Assembly: GCA_040753555.1 (NCBI GenBank)
Contig: JBFMDZ010000005.1
Span: forward strand, 1-35,364
From: a bacterium
GTDB lineage: Bacteria; UBA9089; UBA9088
Direction of reading: 5' to 3'
DNA: 35,364 nt
Part shown: positions 14,223-22,905 of the stretch, piece by piece
How the letters are laid out: the number at the start of each line of letters is the position of its first letter
How positions within the stretch are numbered: position 1 is the stretch's first letter
Notes under the pieces: generated by a model
The model's input: the letters and a program-made list of their open reading frames with translations, nothing else
Database searches by the model: none
Told to the model about the DNA's origin: nothing
Made by a program: the position numbers and the translations under genes

Positions 14223-17200
14223 ATGAAGAAAATAGCTTTGCTTTTATTGGGCTTTCTTTTCCTTCCTTTGATAGGAGAGGCGAAGGAGGGAGAATGCAAA
14301 AATCCCATCTTTCTCTCTGCATTTGAGATAGACCCAAACCTCCTTATTCTTCTTGATAACTCAGACAGTATGAATGTTATTATGCAACCAGGTACAGAGG
14401 CAGGGTATACATATTCAGAAGGACAAAAGGAAGAGTATATATATAACCCAAATATAACCTATAGTGGGATTTTTACAAGTGAATTTCACTGCAAAGAAAA
14501 TGGATACTATATCCTTGGTGAAAGAACCCCCAATAATTACATAGTAGCCTATTTTGTCCAAAATGATTATACCAATGAAAATCCTCAATTTTGGGAGGGT
14601 TTATACGATAGTAATTATCTTAATTGGCTTCTTACAAAAGCAAATGTAACCCTGTGGAAAACACTTGGTGGAGCTAATTTTTATAAGGTAACCTTACAAA
14701 GGGTTAAACATCCTAATTATCCCTTAAAAACCCCTGAGATTCCAAGTTTTCTTGAAGACCTAACAGATGAAAATGGAGTCCCACTTTTAAAAGAGCCAAA
14801 GAAAAAGAATAGCAATGAATACTACTGGTTTGATAAGTATAAGGATGATTGGAGCAATTGGTATAGATATTGGTATAAAAAGCCTGCATCCAGAATGAAT
14901 ATAGCAAGGTATGTAATAAATGACCTCATAAGGACAGATTGGAAAAAGCTTTTTAATCTTGATGTTAAATTTCGCTATGGGTTGATGACCTTTAGAAGGT
15001 ATAGCTATGATCCAGTAGTTCAAGAAGAACTCGTTTCTGGAACATGTAACAGGAAAGAGATTAAAGAAGGTTCTTATGATATAGAGAGGGGTGGAGAATT
15101 ATTGGTAAAATGTGGCTCTATTTCTACTAAAGACCCTGTTGATTTAAGCCATATTGACAATATAGAAACAGCATTAAGAACAGAGGTTATCTCAGATAAA
15201 TATACACCCCTTGCTGAAAGTGTTTATGAGGCAGGGATGTATTTTATAGGAAGTAAGACTATGTTTTGTGTTGGTAAGCTAGATGGTGAAAATATAAAAC
15301 GTATATTGATACATGGACCTACTGAATATGGAAGTCAGAATATGGGAATACAATCCTGGTGTCAGGACAATTCAATTCTCCTTGTTACAGATGGATTTCC
15401 TACTTATGATACAGAGGTTCCTCCACTTAAGGGTAGTTATAGTGTTGGTGATATAGTTCCAAATGATTCAACGGACTTTGATTTTGACGGTGATGGAGCT
15501 GAACCACCTAAATTCCAAGAACTTGCAAAGGCAGGAACGTGGAATTCAAATGGAGTTGAATGTAATAGGCTTGGGTCAGAAACAGCAACACCCGCAGGGT
15601 GTACTAAGCAGTTTTGTAGCCACTACCTTGATGATGTTGTAAAATACCTTGGTGGAAGTAAAACAGACCTTGTGCCTGGAACTTCAACGAGTATTGCTGG
15701 ACCAACAGGCGATGAACAACAGCGCATCAATACATATATTGTTGGCTTCCAGTATGATTCTCCATTCTTACAAAATGCCGCAGAGGCTGATAAATATATA
15801 AATGGTGTGTATAATAAAAACAATTATTTTGACCTAAAAGAGTCTGAAAAGAGGTATTTTTCTGCAACAAACCCAACAAATCTAAAAGAATACCTCTCTC
15901 AAATAATTGAGGATATTATCAGAAGAACATCATCCTCTGTGGCTGTTGCTGTTTCCATATCAACATCTGAATCAAGGAGTGAGGATTATGTTGTCAGGGC
16001 AAGGTTTGATCCAAAGGGATGGAGGGGTTATCTTGAGGCATTTAAGCTTCCATACTCTATGGGCTCAAAGCCTGTATGGGATGGAGGGGCAATGCTTGGA
16101 ACAGAGACAGATGATCTTGATGATGATAGTTCTTTGAGGAACTTGGATGATTCTGGAAAGGATAGGAATATTTATACCTTAAATACATCCGTAAATAGCC
16201 GGATAGAGTTTAAGAAAGGTGATTTTTGGCTAAACGCTATGCTTGAAGGGACTTCTACTTTAACAGGTTCACAAACAGATGCCCTTATTTATTGGATTAG
16301 GGGTGAATATAGAACTGAAAATGGTGATATGGATCCTTGGGGCTTTCTTCCTAAAATATTTCCAAACATTCTTGATGAGAGGCCAAATGGGTGGAGGCTT
16401 TTTGATATTGTTTATTCTACACCAATTGTTTTGGGTGCTCCAAATGCCTGGTATGGAACAAATACTTGTGGAAGGGATGATTATATTGACTTTTTCAAAA
16501 ATTATAAAACTAGAGAGAGAATGGCATTTGTAGGCTCTAACCTTGGTATGCTTCATGCATTTAAGTTAACAAGCAACTGTCTTAACTGGAGTTTAAAAGG
16601 AACTTGTACACAATACGAGGAACCAAATTGTGGCAAACAAAATGCTGCAAAACCATGGCTATGCGGTGGATGGGAAAAATGGGCATATATTCCATCTAAC
16701 CTTCTTCCATATTTAAGAGAAAAGGCAGAGCCAAGGCATTGCCACTTTTCTGGCGTTGACCTTGGGCTTATAAAGACAGATATATTTATGAATTTTAATA
16801 AAGATTTACCAGATAGCAAAGAATGGGGAACAGTGCTTGTTGGTGGAGAGAGGGAGGGTGGAAGCTATTACTTTGCTTTGAATATTACAGATTCTAATAT
16901 AATGGCAGATTTTCCAAATGCCTCAACAAAAACCATTCTTTGGGAGTATTCAAATAGGGATAAACTTGGTGATGCAATGGCATCACCTGAAATTGGGATA
17001 GTAAGAAGAGATGATGGTGCCAATTGGGTAGCATTTTTAACAACAAGCACAAACTCTACATCTGGAAAGCCCTATATTATTCCATTGGATATTGCAACAG
17101 GAAAAATGTTTGATTGGAATGGAAATAGTATAGAAGATGATGAAATTTCGGTAAAAGATGATAATATAGGGATAGAAGCAACTATTCCTTTAACATCAGC

Positions 17201-18146
17201 CTGCTGTATAGATGATCGTGTTACAGACAAAAAATTTGATGGCTTGGCAGATGTTGTGTATTTTGGCGATGTAAAGGGAAGGGTATGGAAAATGACAGTG
17301 GGAAGCCATACAGATAATGATGGGAAGCCTTATATCATCTTTGAAGCAAAAGATAGAGATATTGGTGGAGACCCTCAACCCATAAGCACTCCCATATCTG
17401 TTGCATTTACGGCAGATTATAAAACAATACTTTTCTTTGGAACAGGTAAATATAGCGAGAAGGAGGATATTGCATCAACCCAAACCCAAACATTTTACGC
17501 CTTGATAGATAAAGGAATAAAATATGGAGGCCCTACTATTAACAAAAATATCCAATTAGATAAATTGGAATTTGTTACACAATATAATAAGCCACCAGAA
17601 TGTATAAAAGATGAGGCAGGTAATTATACATTTAGCGGCATAGCAACAAGGACAACAAAGGTAGTAAGGTCATACGGAACTGAGAGTTTAGGCTGGTATA
17701 TTGACCTTAACTTTAAGGGATGTCCACCCCCTGATCGTCCAAATACCTCTGAATACCAGGTTGCAGAAAGGGTTACAGAGCCTCCACTCATATATGCTGA
17801 AATGGTATTTTTCACCTCCTTTATTCCAAATATCCTGCCTTGTAGTGCAGGTGGTGTTGGCTATATCCATGCATTAAATTATAGAACTGGCGAGGCTCCT
17901 GAAAAAGAGGTTTTGGAAAAGAAAGGACAAATAAAGGTATCTGAGACAAAATCGCTTTGGACCACCTCTGTTTATCTTGGAGAGGGTGTTCCCTCAAGGC
18001 CTGTTATTGACCCTAGGGCTAACCAACTTCTTGTTCAAATGAGTGAAAAAGGAGAAATAATGACTGTCAATATAATCCCTTACATAAATCCTATTCATAT
18101 CCTCAATTGGGGTGAAGAAGGCTTTGTGCAATATAATGAAAAGTAA
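14223..18146 (+). CDS. pilY1: PilY1-family pilus tip adhesin / assembly factor
   Basis: The 1307-residue secreted protein has a clear signal peptide (MKKIALLLLGFLFLPLIGEA). A von Willebrand A-like segment begins with LLDNSDSM (44-51), which has the DxSxS metal-site pattern at Asp45, Ser47 and Ser49. An EF-hand-like Asp-rich loop, DFDGDGAEP, lies near residue 420. The C-terminal half shows PilY1 propeller motifs: MAFVGSNLGMLHAF, GGEREGGSYYFALN, and ADVVYFGDVKGRVWKM near residue 1010. Family members sit at the pilus tip, bind calcium, promote extension and mediate surface sensing. Several Cys pairs suggest disulfides and an exported location. It is the last gene of the cluster, and no pilus motor or secretin gene is in the window. 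Confidence 0.88.
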   Translation: MKKIALLLLGFLFLPLIGEAKEGECKNPIFLSAFEIDPNLLILLDNSDSMNVIMQPGTEAGYTYSEGQKEEYIYNPNITYSGIFTSEFHCKENGYYILGERTPNNYIVAYFVQNDYTNENPQFWEGLYDSNYLNWLLTKANVTLWKTLGGANFYKVTLQRVKHPNYPLKTPEIPSFLEDLTDENGVPLLKEPKKKNSNEYYWFDKYKDDWSNWYRYWYKKPASRMNIARYVINDLIRTDWKKLFNLDVKFRYGLMTFRRYSYDPVVQEELVSGTCNRKEIKEGSYDIERGGELLVKCGSISTKDPVDLSHIDNIETALRTEVISDKYTPLAESVYEAGMYFIGSKTMFCVGKLDGENIKRILIHGPTEYGSQNMGIQSWCQDNSILLVTDGFPTYDTEVPPLKGSYSVGDIVPNDSTDFDFDGDGAEPPKFQELAKAGTWNSNGVECNRLGSETATPAGCTKQFCSHYLDDVVKYLGGSKTDLVPGTSTSIAGPTGDEQQRINTYIVGFQYDSPFLQNAAEADKYINGVYNKNNYFDLKESEKRYFSATNPTNLKEYLSQIIEDIIRRTSSSVAVAVSISTSESRSEDYVVRARFDPKGWRGYLEAFKLPYSMGSKPVWDGGAMLGTETDDLDDDSSLRNLDDSGKDRNIYTLNTSVNSRIEFKKGDFWLNAMLEGTSTLTGSQTDALIYWIRGEYRTENGDMDPWGFLPKIFPNILDERPNGWRLFDIVYSTPIVLGAPNAWYGTNTCGRDDYIDFFKNYKTRERMAFVGSNLGMLHAFKLTSNCLNWSLKGTCTQYEEPNCGKQNAAKPWLCGGWEKWAYIPSNLLPYLREKAEPRHCHFSGVDLGLIKTDIFMNFNKDLPDSKEWGTVLVGGEREGGSYYFALNITDSNIMADFPNASTKTILWEYSNRDKLGDAMASPEIGIVRRDDGANWVAFLTTSTNSTSGKPYIIPLDIATGKMFDWNGNSIEDDEISVKDDNIGIEATIPLTSACCIDDRVTDKKFDGLADVVYFGDVKGRVWKMTVGSHTDNDGKPYIIFEAKDRDIGGDPQPISTPISVAFTADYKTILFFGTGKYSEKEDIASTQTQTFYALIDKGIKYGGPTINKNIQLDKLEFVTQYNKPPECIKDEAGNYTFSGIATRTTKVVRSYGTESLGWYIDLNFKGCPPPDRPNTSEYQVAERVTEPPLIYAEMVFFTSFIPNILPCSAGGVGYIHALNYRTGEAPEKEVLEKKGQIKVSETKSLWTTSVYLGEGVPSRPVIDPRANQLLVQMSEKGEIMTVNIIPYINPIHILNWGEEGFVQYNEK

Positions 18147-18147
18147 A

Positions 18148-18174
18148 GGTTTTTAGCTGTTTAAAACCATTTTT
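18148..18174 (+). terminator. Possible terminator after pilY1
   Basis: GGTTTT (18148-18153) pairs with AAAACC (18163-18168) and is followed by ATTTTT. The stem is short and AT-rich, so termination may be weak. Confidence 0.35.
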
Positions 18175-18222
18175 CAGCAATAAAAACTCATATCCTTCAA
18201 ATTCTAACCCAACTTACACAAC

Positions 18223-18251
18223 TTGATTTAAACCCCTTAAATTTGTATAAT
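18223..18251 (+). promoter_or_regulatory. Promoter of fdhD-nadA, leaderless type
   Basis: TTGATT (18223-18228), 17-nt spacer, perfect TATAAT (18246-18251). The ATG at 18258 follows after 6 nt, where +1 is expected. An in-frame TTG at 18243 lies inside the promoter and so cannot be the start. Confidence 0.65.
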
Positions 18252-18257
18252 TTATCT

Positions 18258-19925
18258 ATGAAATCAAGGATAAGGCTTTTAAAGATTGAGGATAAAAAAA
18301 GGGAACATCTTGACGACCTTGTGGCATCTGAGGCACCTATTACCATTAAGGCAAATGGCAAAAAAATAGCCTCCCTTCTTGCTACACCTTCACATCTTTC
18401 TGAATTAGCCTGTGGATTTTTGCTTTCTTTAGGTTTGATTGAAAAGGCTAATGATATTTTATCTATCAATAGCACAAATGGAGAGGTTAATGTATCTGGA
18501 AACATAAAGGGAGAAAGTGAGCTCATCCTTACATCTGGTTGTGGAAAAGGCTTTGTCTCCCATCCAGAAAAAATAAAGAGGATAGATTCCTCGCTTTGTC
18601 TTTCTTCTTCCTTAATTCTTAAGCTTATTCAGGAATTTCAAATGATGTCAAAAGGATTTAAGGAAACAGGAGGAATACATTCAGCAGCTATTTCTTTTTC
18701 TGATAAAATTCTTGATTTTAAGGAGGATATTGGAAGGCATAATGCCATTGATAAGGTAATAGGGGCTATATTCTTAAAAAATGAGGGATTTTCTGATAAG
18801 GCAATATTAACATCGGGAAGGATAAGCTCTGAGATTGTTATTAAGGCAATGAATGCTGGCATTCCAATAATTATTTCAAGGTCATCGCCAACAGACCTGG
18901 CTATTTCCCTTGCTGACAAAGCAGGGATAACGATGATTGGGTTTGCAAGGGGGAAGAGGATGAATGTCTATACCAATGAGTCAAGAGTCAAGAGTCAAGA
19001 GTCAAGAGTCAAAGGGAATGAAAGTCTTGCAAAGAAGATAAGGGAGCTTTGTAAGAAAAAGAATGCCATAATTCTTTCTCATAACTACCAGCCAGCAGAG
19101 GTTCAGGATGTGGCAGATTTTCTTGGTGATTCTTTGGATTTATCAAGGAGGGTAAAGGAGACAGATGCTGATATTATTGTATTTTGTGGTGTCCATTTTA
19201 TGGCTGAAATAGCAAAGATTTTATCGCCAGAAAAGATGGTATTGATGCCAGATATAAATGCAGGCTGTCCATTGGCTGATATGATTAATGTAAGTGAATT
19301 GAAAAGGCTTAAAAAAGAGCATCCAAATGCACTTGTTGTCTCTTATGTCAATACATCTGCTTTAATCAAAGCAGAGACAGATTATTGTTGCACATCTGCA
19401 AATGGTGTAAATGTTATAAATTCTCTTCCAAGGGATAAAGAAATAATCTTTACGCCTGATAAATGGCTTGGAGATTATATCTTACGAAAAACAGGAAGAG
19501 ACCTTATTCTTTGGAATGGCTTCTGTCCAACACACCTTAAAATCATTAAAGATGGGGTATTAAAGGTAAAGAAGGCACATCCAGATGCAGAGGTAATTGT
19601 CCATCCTGAATGCAGCCGGGATGTTGTTTCTCTTGCTGACTTTGTATATGGAACAGGCGGGATGATTAAGCATATTAAGGAGAGTAAAAACAAAGAGTTT
19701 ATTATAGGAACCGAGAATGGGATAATCCATAGGCTTAAAAAGGAAAACCCAGATAAGGTATTTTATCTTGCATCAGAGCTTGCAATATGCCCAAATATGA
19801 AGCTTACAACATTAGAAAAGGTCTTATGGTCATTGGAGGATGAGGTTTATAAAATAGAGCTTGAGAAACCTGTAATGGATAAAGCAAGGAAATCCATTGA
19901 AAGGATGCTTGAAATAACTTCATAA
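18258..19925 (+). CDS. Fusion of FdhD sulfurtransferase and quinolinate synthase NadA
   Basis: One frame of 555 residues joins two enzymes. The first 240 or so are FdhD, which passes sulfur to the molybdenum cofactor of formate dehydrogenases; ELACGFLLSLGLI, SGCGKGF (one Cys where many members have CxxC), DIGRHNAIDK and GRISSEIV are visible. FdhD normally ends after RMNVYT, as here. A 12-residue linker coded by a heptanucleotide repeat follows. Then comes NadA, the [4Fe-4S] enzyme making quinolinate from iminoaspartate and dihydroxyacetone phosphate: LSHNYQPAEVQDVADFLGDS, NAGCPLAD, GFCPTH, HPEC and CPNMKLTTLEKV. No start codon in frame lies between the halves, so NadA is made only as a fusion in this sequence. 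Confidence 0.88.
   Translation: MKSRIRLLKIEDKKREHLDDLVASEAPITIKANGKKIASLLATPSHLSELACGFLLSLGLIEKANDILSINSTNGEVNVSGNIKGESELILTSGCGKGFVSHPEKIKRIDSSLCLSSSLILKLIQEFQMMSKGFKETGGIHSAAISFSDKILDFKEDIGRHNAIDKVIGAIFLKNEGFSDKAILTSGRISSEIVIKAMNAGIPIIISRSSPTDLAISLADKAGITMIGFARGKRMNVYTNESRVKSQESRVKGNESLAKKIRELCKKKNAIILSHNYQPAEVQDVADFLGDSLDLSRRVKETDADIIVFCGVHFMAEIAKILSPEKMVLMPDINAGCPLADMINVSELKRLKKEHPNALVVSYVNTSALIKAETDYCCTSANGVNVINSLPRDKEIIFTPDKWLGDYILRKTGRDLILWNGFCPTHLKIIKDGVLKVKKAHPDAEVIVHPECSRDVVSLADFVYGTGGMIKHIKESKNKEFIIGTENGIIHRLKKENPDKVFYLASELAICPNMKLTTLEKVLWSLEDEVYKIELEKPVMDKARKSIERMLEITS
18979..19013 (+). repeat. Five tandem AGTCAAG heptamers at the fdhD/nadA joint
   Basis: Four perfect units and a final AGTCAAA span 35 bp exactly between the FdhD and NadA coding parts. 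Seven is not a multiple of three, so every gain or loss of a unit shifts the downstream frame. Confidence 0.95.
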
Positions 19926-20025
19926 AAGCGATAGACTCACAACCCATAACGCAACAGACGCACAACGCATTGAGTGGTATGTTATCCCAACTTTATAAAT
20001 CACCTTGCAAACCCTAAAATAAATC

Positions 20026-20054
20026 TTTACAAAAGGCTTTAAATGGGTTATACT
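20026..20054 (+). promoter_or_regulatory. Promoter of small exported protein gene, leaderless type
   Basis: TTTACA (20026-20031), 17-nt spacer, TATACT (20049-20054). The ATG at 20063 follows after 8 nt. The rest of the 19926-20062 gap shows nothing else. Confidence 0.6.
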
Positions 20055-20062
20055 TAATTAGG

Positions 20063-20392
20063 ATGAAGAAAATCTTTTTGATTTTGACAATATTGGTTTT
20101 TGGAAAAGAGGGGGTATTTGCTAAATGTCCATCCTGCCCAGAGAAAACAATAAAAAGGGAGGCTACATCGGTAAAACCAGGGAGAAAAAAGGCAACAAAG
20201 GTTTCTACCTCTGCTGAAAGGCTACAAAAGAAAACAGAGAGAGCAAAGCCACCTGTATCATCTGCAAAAGCACCATTTCCAAGCCCTGCTTCCTTTATCC
20301 TTAAAAAAGAGAGCAAGCTTGTTCTTCCCGATGGAACTGTTTTAAGGCTTATAAGACCAGAAGATTTAAAACGCGTTTCTGACCTTCCATAA
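20063..20392 (+). CDS. Small exported hypothetical protein
   Basis: The 109-residue protein has a signal peptide (MKKIFLILTILVFGKEGVFA). A CPSCP motif follows directly, then a Lys-, Ser- and Pro-rich low-complexity middle, and a short C-terminal strand-turn-strand (LVLPDGTVLRLIRPEDL). No family is recognised. The CxxC pair close to the mature N-terminus could be a metal or disulfide site. It is the first gene before the double GT9 gene, whose GTG starts two bases after this stop, so the two are probably co-transcribed. Confidence 0.6.
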   Translation: MKKIFLILTILVFGKEGVFAKCPSCPEKTIKREATSVKPGRKKATKVSTSAERLQKKTERAKPPVSSAKAPFPSPASFILKKESKLVLPDGTVLRLIRPEDLKRVSDLP

Positions 20393-20393
20393 T

Positions 20394-22406
20394 GTGAAAA
20401 TTCTCCTTATAAGATTAAGCTCTTTAGGAGACATTGTTTTAACATCTTCTGTTGTTTCTTCTTTAAAAAAAAGGTTTCCTAACTCAAAGATATTTTTCCT
20501 TGCAAAAAATGAATATCTTAAAATTTTAAGCCTTATTCCAGGAATAGAGGAGGCAATCCCTTTTGATAAAATATTTCCAGCAATTAAGAAAATAAGAAAG
20601 GAAAAATTTGACCTTGTTGTTGACCTTTCATCAAATCCAAGGACTTTTTTAATTTCTATTTTAAGTGGTGCAAAAAGAAAAATATTTTATAATAAGAATA
20701 CCCTGAAAAGATGGCTTTTTCTTTTTCACTTTGACCTTTTTAAGGAAAAACCCCATATATCAGAAAGATATATCAAAAATCTTAAAAGTCTAGGAATAAG
20801 CTATATTAAGCCCTCCCTTACCCTTTCTGGAATAAACAAAAAAGAAATCCTTGAAAAATTTGGGATAGAGGATGGCTTGATTTGTGGAATAGCACCGGAA
20901 TCCCAGCATAAAAACAAAATATGGAGCATTGATGGTTATGCAAGGCTTATAGAGAAGATAAGCAAAGAATTTAGATGCCAAATTATCCTTTTTGGCAATG
21001 AAAATGACAGGGAATTGGGTTTAAAAATAAAATCCATTTGCAAGGCTCCTATAAAAGACCTTATAGGAAAAACAGACCTTATAGAGCTTTCTTGCTTAAT
21101 TGAAAGATGCTTTCTCTTTATCTCTCCTGATACAGGGCCTATGCATATTGCAGATTCACTTAATATTCCTGTTGTAGCCCTTTTTGGACCAACGACAAGG
21201 GATTTTGGCTTCTTTCCATTAAGGGGTATTGTTGTTGAAAAAAGCCTTAAGTGTAGACCTTGTAGCCTCCATGGAGGAAGTAAATGCAAGGAAGATAATA
21301 AATGTATGAAAATGATAAGCGTGGATGATGTAATGGCAGCAATTTATGCAATTCTTAATAAAAAACCATATCTTTCATACAATCCAAGTAAAATCTTACT
21401 TGTAGAAACAGCATTTCTTGGAGATTGCCTCCTTACAACACCCCTAATAAGGGGAATTTATGAGACATTTCCCCATTCTTCCCTTTCTTTTCTAGGACGG
21501 CCTATTGGATGTGAGGCTTTAGCAAATAATCCTTATATCTCTAATTTTATTCCCTATGATAAGGATAAAAAAGAAAGGGGATTGTTTGCGTATTTAAAAA
21601 TTATTAAGAAAATAAAAGCAGAAAATTTTGACCTCGCCATCCTTCCACATAGGTCAGCAAGGACAACCCTTTTATCCTGGCTTTCCAATATTCCAAAAAG
21701 GATAGGATTTTCTAATACAAACCTTTCATTTCTTTTGACAGACAGGGTTTATTATAACAGAAAAATCCATGAAGCACAAAGAAAGCTCTCTTTGATAAAG
21801 GAATTTGGTGTCAATCCTGATGAAAGGGGTCTTGATATATTTATAGATGATTCTGCGAAAAGAAAGGTAGATGGTTTATTTTTAAGATGGGGAATTAAGA
21901 AGGATGACCTTTTGATAGGATTTCTTCCCTTTTCTCATTGGCAAACAAAGAGATTGCCTCCAGAAAGCTTTGCCAAGATTATAGATGCTATGCATCAATA
22001 TAAAGCAAAGGCAATTATCTTTGGGGATTCAAATGATCTAAATGAAGCCTATAAAATCCAGGCAATGGCAAGAAATAAACCTATTATTGCCTGTGGAAAA
22101 ATAAGCCTTTTAGAGCTTCCTGCATTTTTTGAAAGGTGTTCTCTAATAATTGGGAATGATACAGGAACAATCCACATAGCCTATGGTTTAAATAAAAAAA
22201 CAATAGTCATTTTTGGCCCTACAACAGTTGAGATGGGTTTTGGTCCTTATAAAACAAGCTCTACCATAATTGTTGAAAAGCCCATTTCTTGCCGACCCTG
22301 TAGCCCACATGGACCCCAAAAATGCCCAAAGGGACATTTTAATTGTATGAAGCTAATTACAATGGATGATATTCTCCTTCCTGCTATAAAGATGCTTATG
22401 ACTTAA
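20394..22406 (+). CDS. Tandem fusion of two GT9 (heptosyltransferase-type) glycosyltransferases
   Basis: The 670-residue protein holds two complete GT-B folds of family GT9. Each half starts with a Rossmann strand and the acceptor-site Asp motif (SLGDIVLT near residue 10 and FLGDCLLT near 345). Each carries the nucleotide-sugar motif (SPDTGPMHIAD and GNDTGTIHIAY) followed by LFGPTT or IFGPTT. Each ends with a Cys motif, CRPCSxHG...KC...C, common in this family. GT9 enzymes add heptose to the lipopolysaccharide core from ADP-heptose on the cytosolic face, and usually have about 340 residues. Here two successive transferases appear joined. Translation starts at GTG (20394). Sugar specificity cannot be told from sequence. 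Confidence 0.88.
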   Translation: MKILLIRLSSLGDIVLTSSVVSSLKKRFPNSKIFFLAKNEYLKILSLIPGIEEAIPFDKIFPAIKKIRKEKFDLVVDLSSNPRTFLISILSGAKRKIFYNKNTLKRWLFLFHFDLFKEKPHISERYIKNLKSLGISYIKPSLTLSGINKKEILEKFGIEDGLICGIAPESQHKNKIWSIDGYARLIEKISKEFRCQIILFGNENDRELGLKIKSICKAPIKDLIGKTDLIELSCLIERCFLFISPDTGPMHIADSLNIPVVALFGPTTRDFGFFPLRGIVVEKSLKCRPCSLHGGSKCKEDNKCMKMISVDDVMAAIYAILNKKPYLSYNPSKILLVETAFLGDCLLTTPLIRGIYETFPHSSLSFLGRPIGCEALANNPYISNFIPYDKDKKERGLFAYLKIIKKIKAENFDLAILPHRSARTTLLSWLSNIPKRIGFSNTNLSFLLTDRVYYNRKIHEAQRKLSLIKEFGVNPDERGLDIFIDDSAKRKVDGLFLRWGIKKDDLLIGFLPFSHWQTKRLPPESFAKIIDAMHQYKAKAIIFGDSNDLNEAYKIQAMARNKPIIACGKISLLELPAFFERCSLIIGNDTGTIHIAYGLNKKTIVIFGPTTVEMGFGPYKTSSTIIVEKPISCRPCSPHGPQKCPKGHFNCMKLITMDDILLPAIKMLMT

Positions 22407-22421
22407 TTATCCTAAAGTCAT
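22398..22421. other. Inverted repeat at the end of the double GT9 gene
   Basis: ATGACTT (22398-22404) and AAGTCAT (22415-22421) form a perfect 7-bp stem that includes the last coding bases. It lies between convergent genes and could slow polymerase from both sides, but no T run follows. Confidence 0.3.
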
Positions 22422-22474
22422 CTTAATGGATTTAACGAAAAATTGGGAAATTCTGTTTTTATAGGTGGAAAAGA

Positions 22475-22579
22475 TTATTTGTTAATGTATTTCCAAAATA
22501 GGGTAAAGGAGATTAGAAATCCAATGATAATAAGGTATTCAATCCCCTTTGTGGCATAAATATCTACAAAGCTATTCAT
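22475..22579 (-). CDS. Very small single-span membrane protein, last gene of redox operon
   Basis: A 34-residue frame begins MNSFVDIYATKGIEYLIIIG and ends with the membrane-spanning FLISFTLFW and a basic tail (KYINK). Its ATG overlaps the end of the old hybB tail (AATGAATAG), the tight overlap expected of a genuine operon neighbour. I recall similar tiny proteins next to HybB/NrfD-type subunits in redox operons, but have not searched. It may be an accessory or stabilising subunit of the membrane complex. The toxin-antitoxin pair now separates it from the intact hybB. Confidence 0.55.
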   Translation of the reverse strand: MNSFVDIYATKGIEYLIIIGFLISFTLFWKYINK

Positions 22580-22637
22580 TTTCTCTTAAAACTGGCATCC
22601 TGTTAACAATCTAGCGAAATGCCCAAACAAAATACAT
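22572..22637 (-). pseudogene. Left-behind 3' tail of a hybB-like gene
   Basis: Read on the minus strand, this gives MYFVWAFR*IVNRMPVLRENE*, which matches the C-terminus of the intact HybB at 23264 (WVFRWIVNRMPVLREHKW) except that the Trp codon is now TAG. DNA identity is clear but imperfect, so the two tails come from diverged copies. It shows that the toxin-antitoxin pair sits inside what was once the end of hybB. Confidence 0.7.
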
Positions 22638-22644
22638 TTTTTGA

Positions 22645-22905
22645 TTAGTCCACAACAGCTTCATGGATGTGTTCAATCAAAAGAACATTTATCATTGTTT
22701 CAATTGATATCCTTTGGATATGGGCACGGCGTATAAGTTCGTCCGCAATTTCAGGCAAGATAGCAACACGAATTGCTCGTTTGTTAGGTGTCTCAAACCT
22801 AAACCATTCCCCATTATCTTCCATAAAACAAGAGGTATCAAGATTGTCCCAAAATGCTGCTTCCTCTTCGTAAGTTTTGAATTTTGGTATTTGTAACTTA
22901 TTCAT
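22645..22905 (-). CDS. BrnA/CopG-type antitoxin
   Basis: The 86-residue protein has the opening typical of antitoxins paired with BrnT toxins (IPKFKTYEEEAAFWDNLDT). A central FRFETPNKRAIRVAILPEI strand follows, then a ribbon-helix-helix-like C-terminus (ADELIRRAHIQRISIETMINVLLIEHI). It should bind the toxin and the promoter palindrome and repress the operon. It overlaps the toxin stop by four bases (ATGA). The family call is by pattern; a related CopG-type antitoxin is the alternative. Confidence 0.7.
   Translation of the reverse strand: MNKLQIPKFKTYEEEAAFWDNLDTSCFMEDNGEWFRFETPNKRAIRVAILPEIADELIRRAHIQRISIETMINVLLIEHIHEAVVD

Noticed and set aside
18243-18257. Upstream TTG start for fdhD-nadA
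   Set aside because: These codons include the -10 TATAAT, so they are not in the mRNA. ATG 18258 matches the expected +1 and the FdhD start.
18979-19013. Tandem heptamers as a CRISPR array
   Set aside because: The units are contiguous 7-mers without spacers and lie in a coding frame. No CRISPR array or cas gene was seen anywhere in the window.
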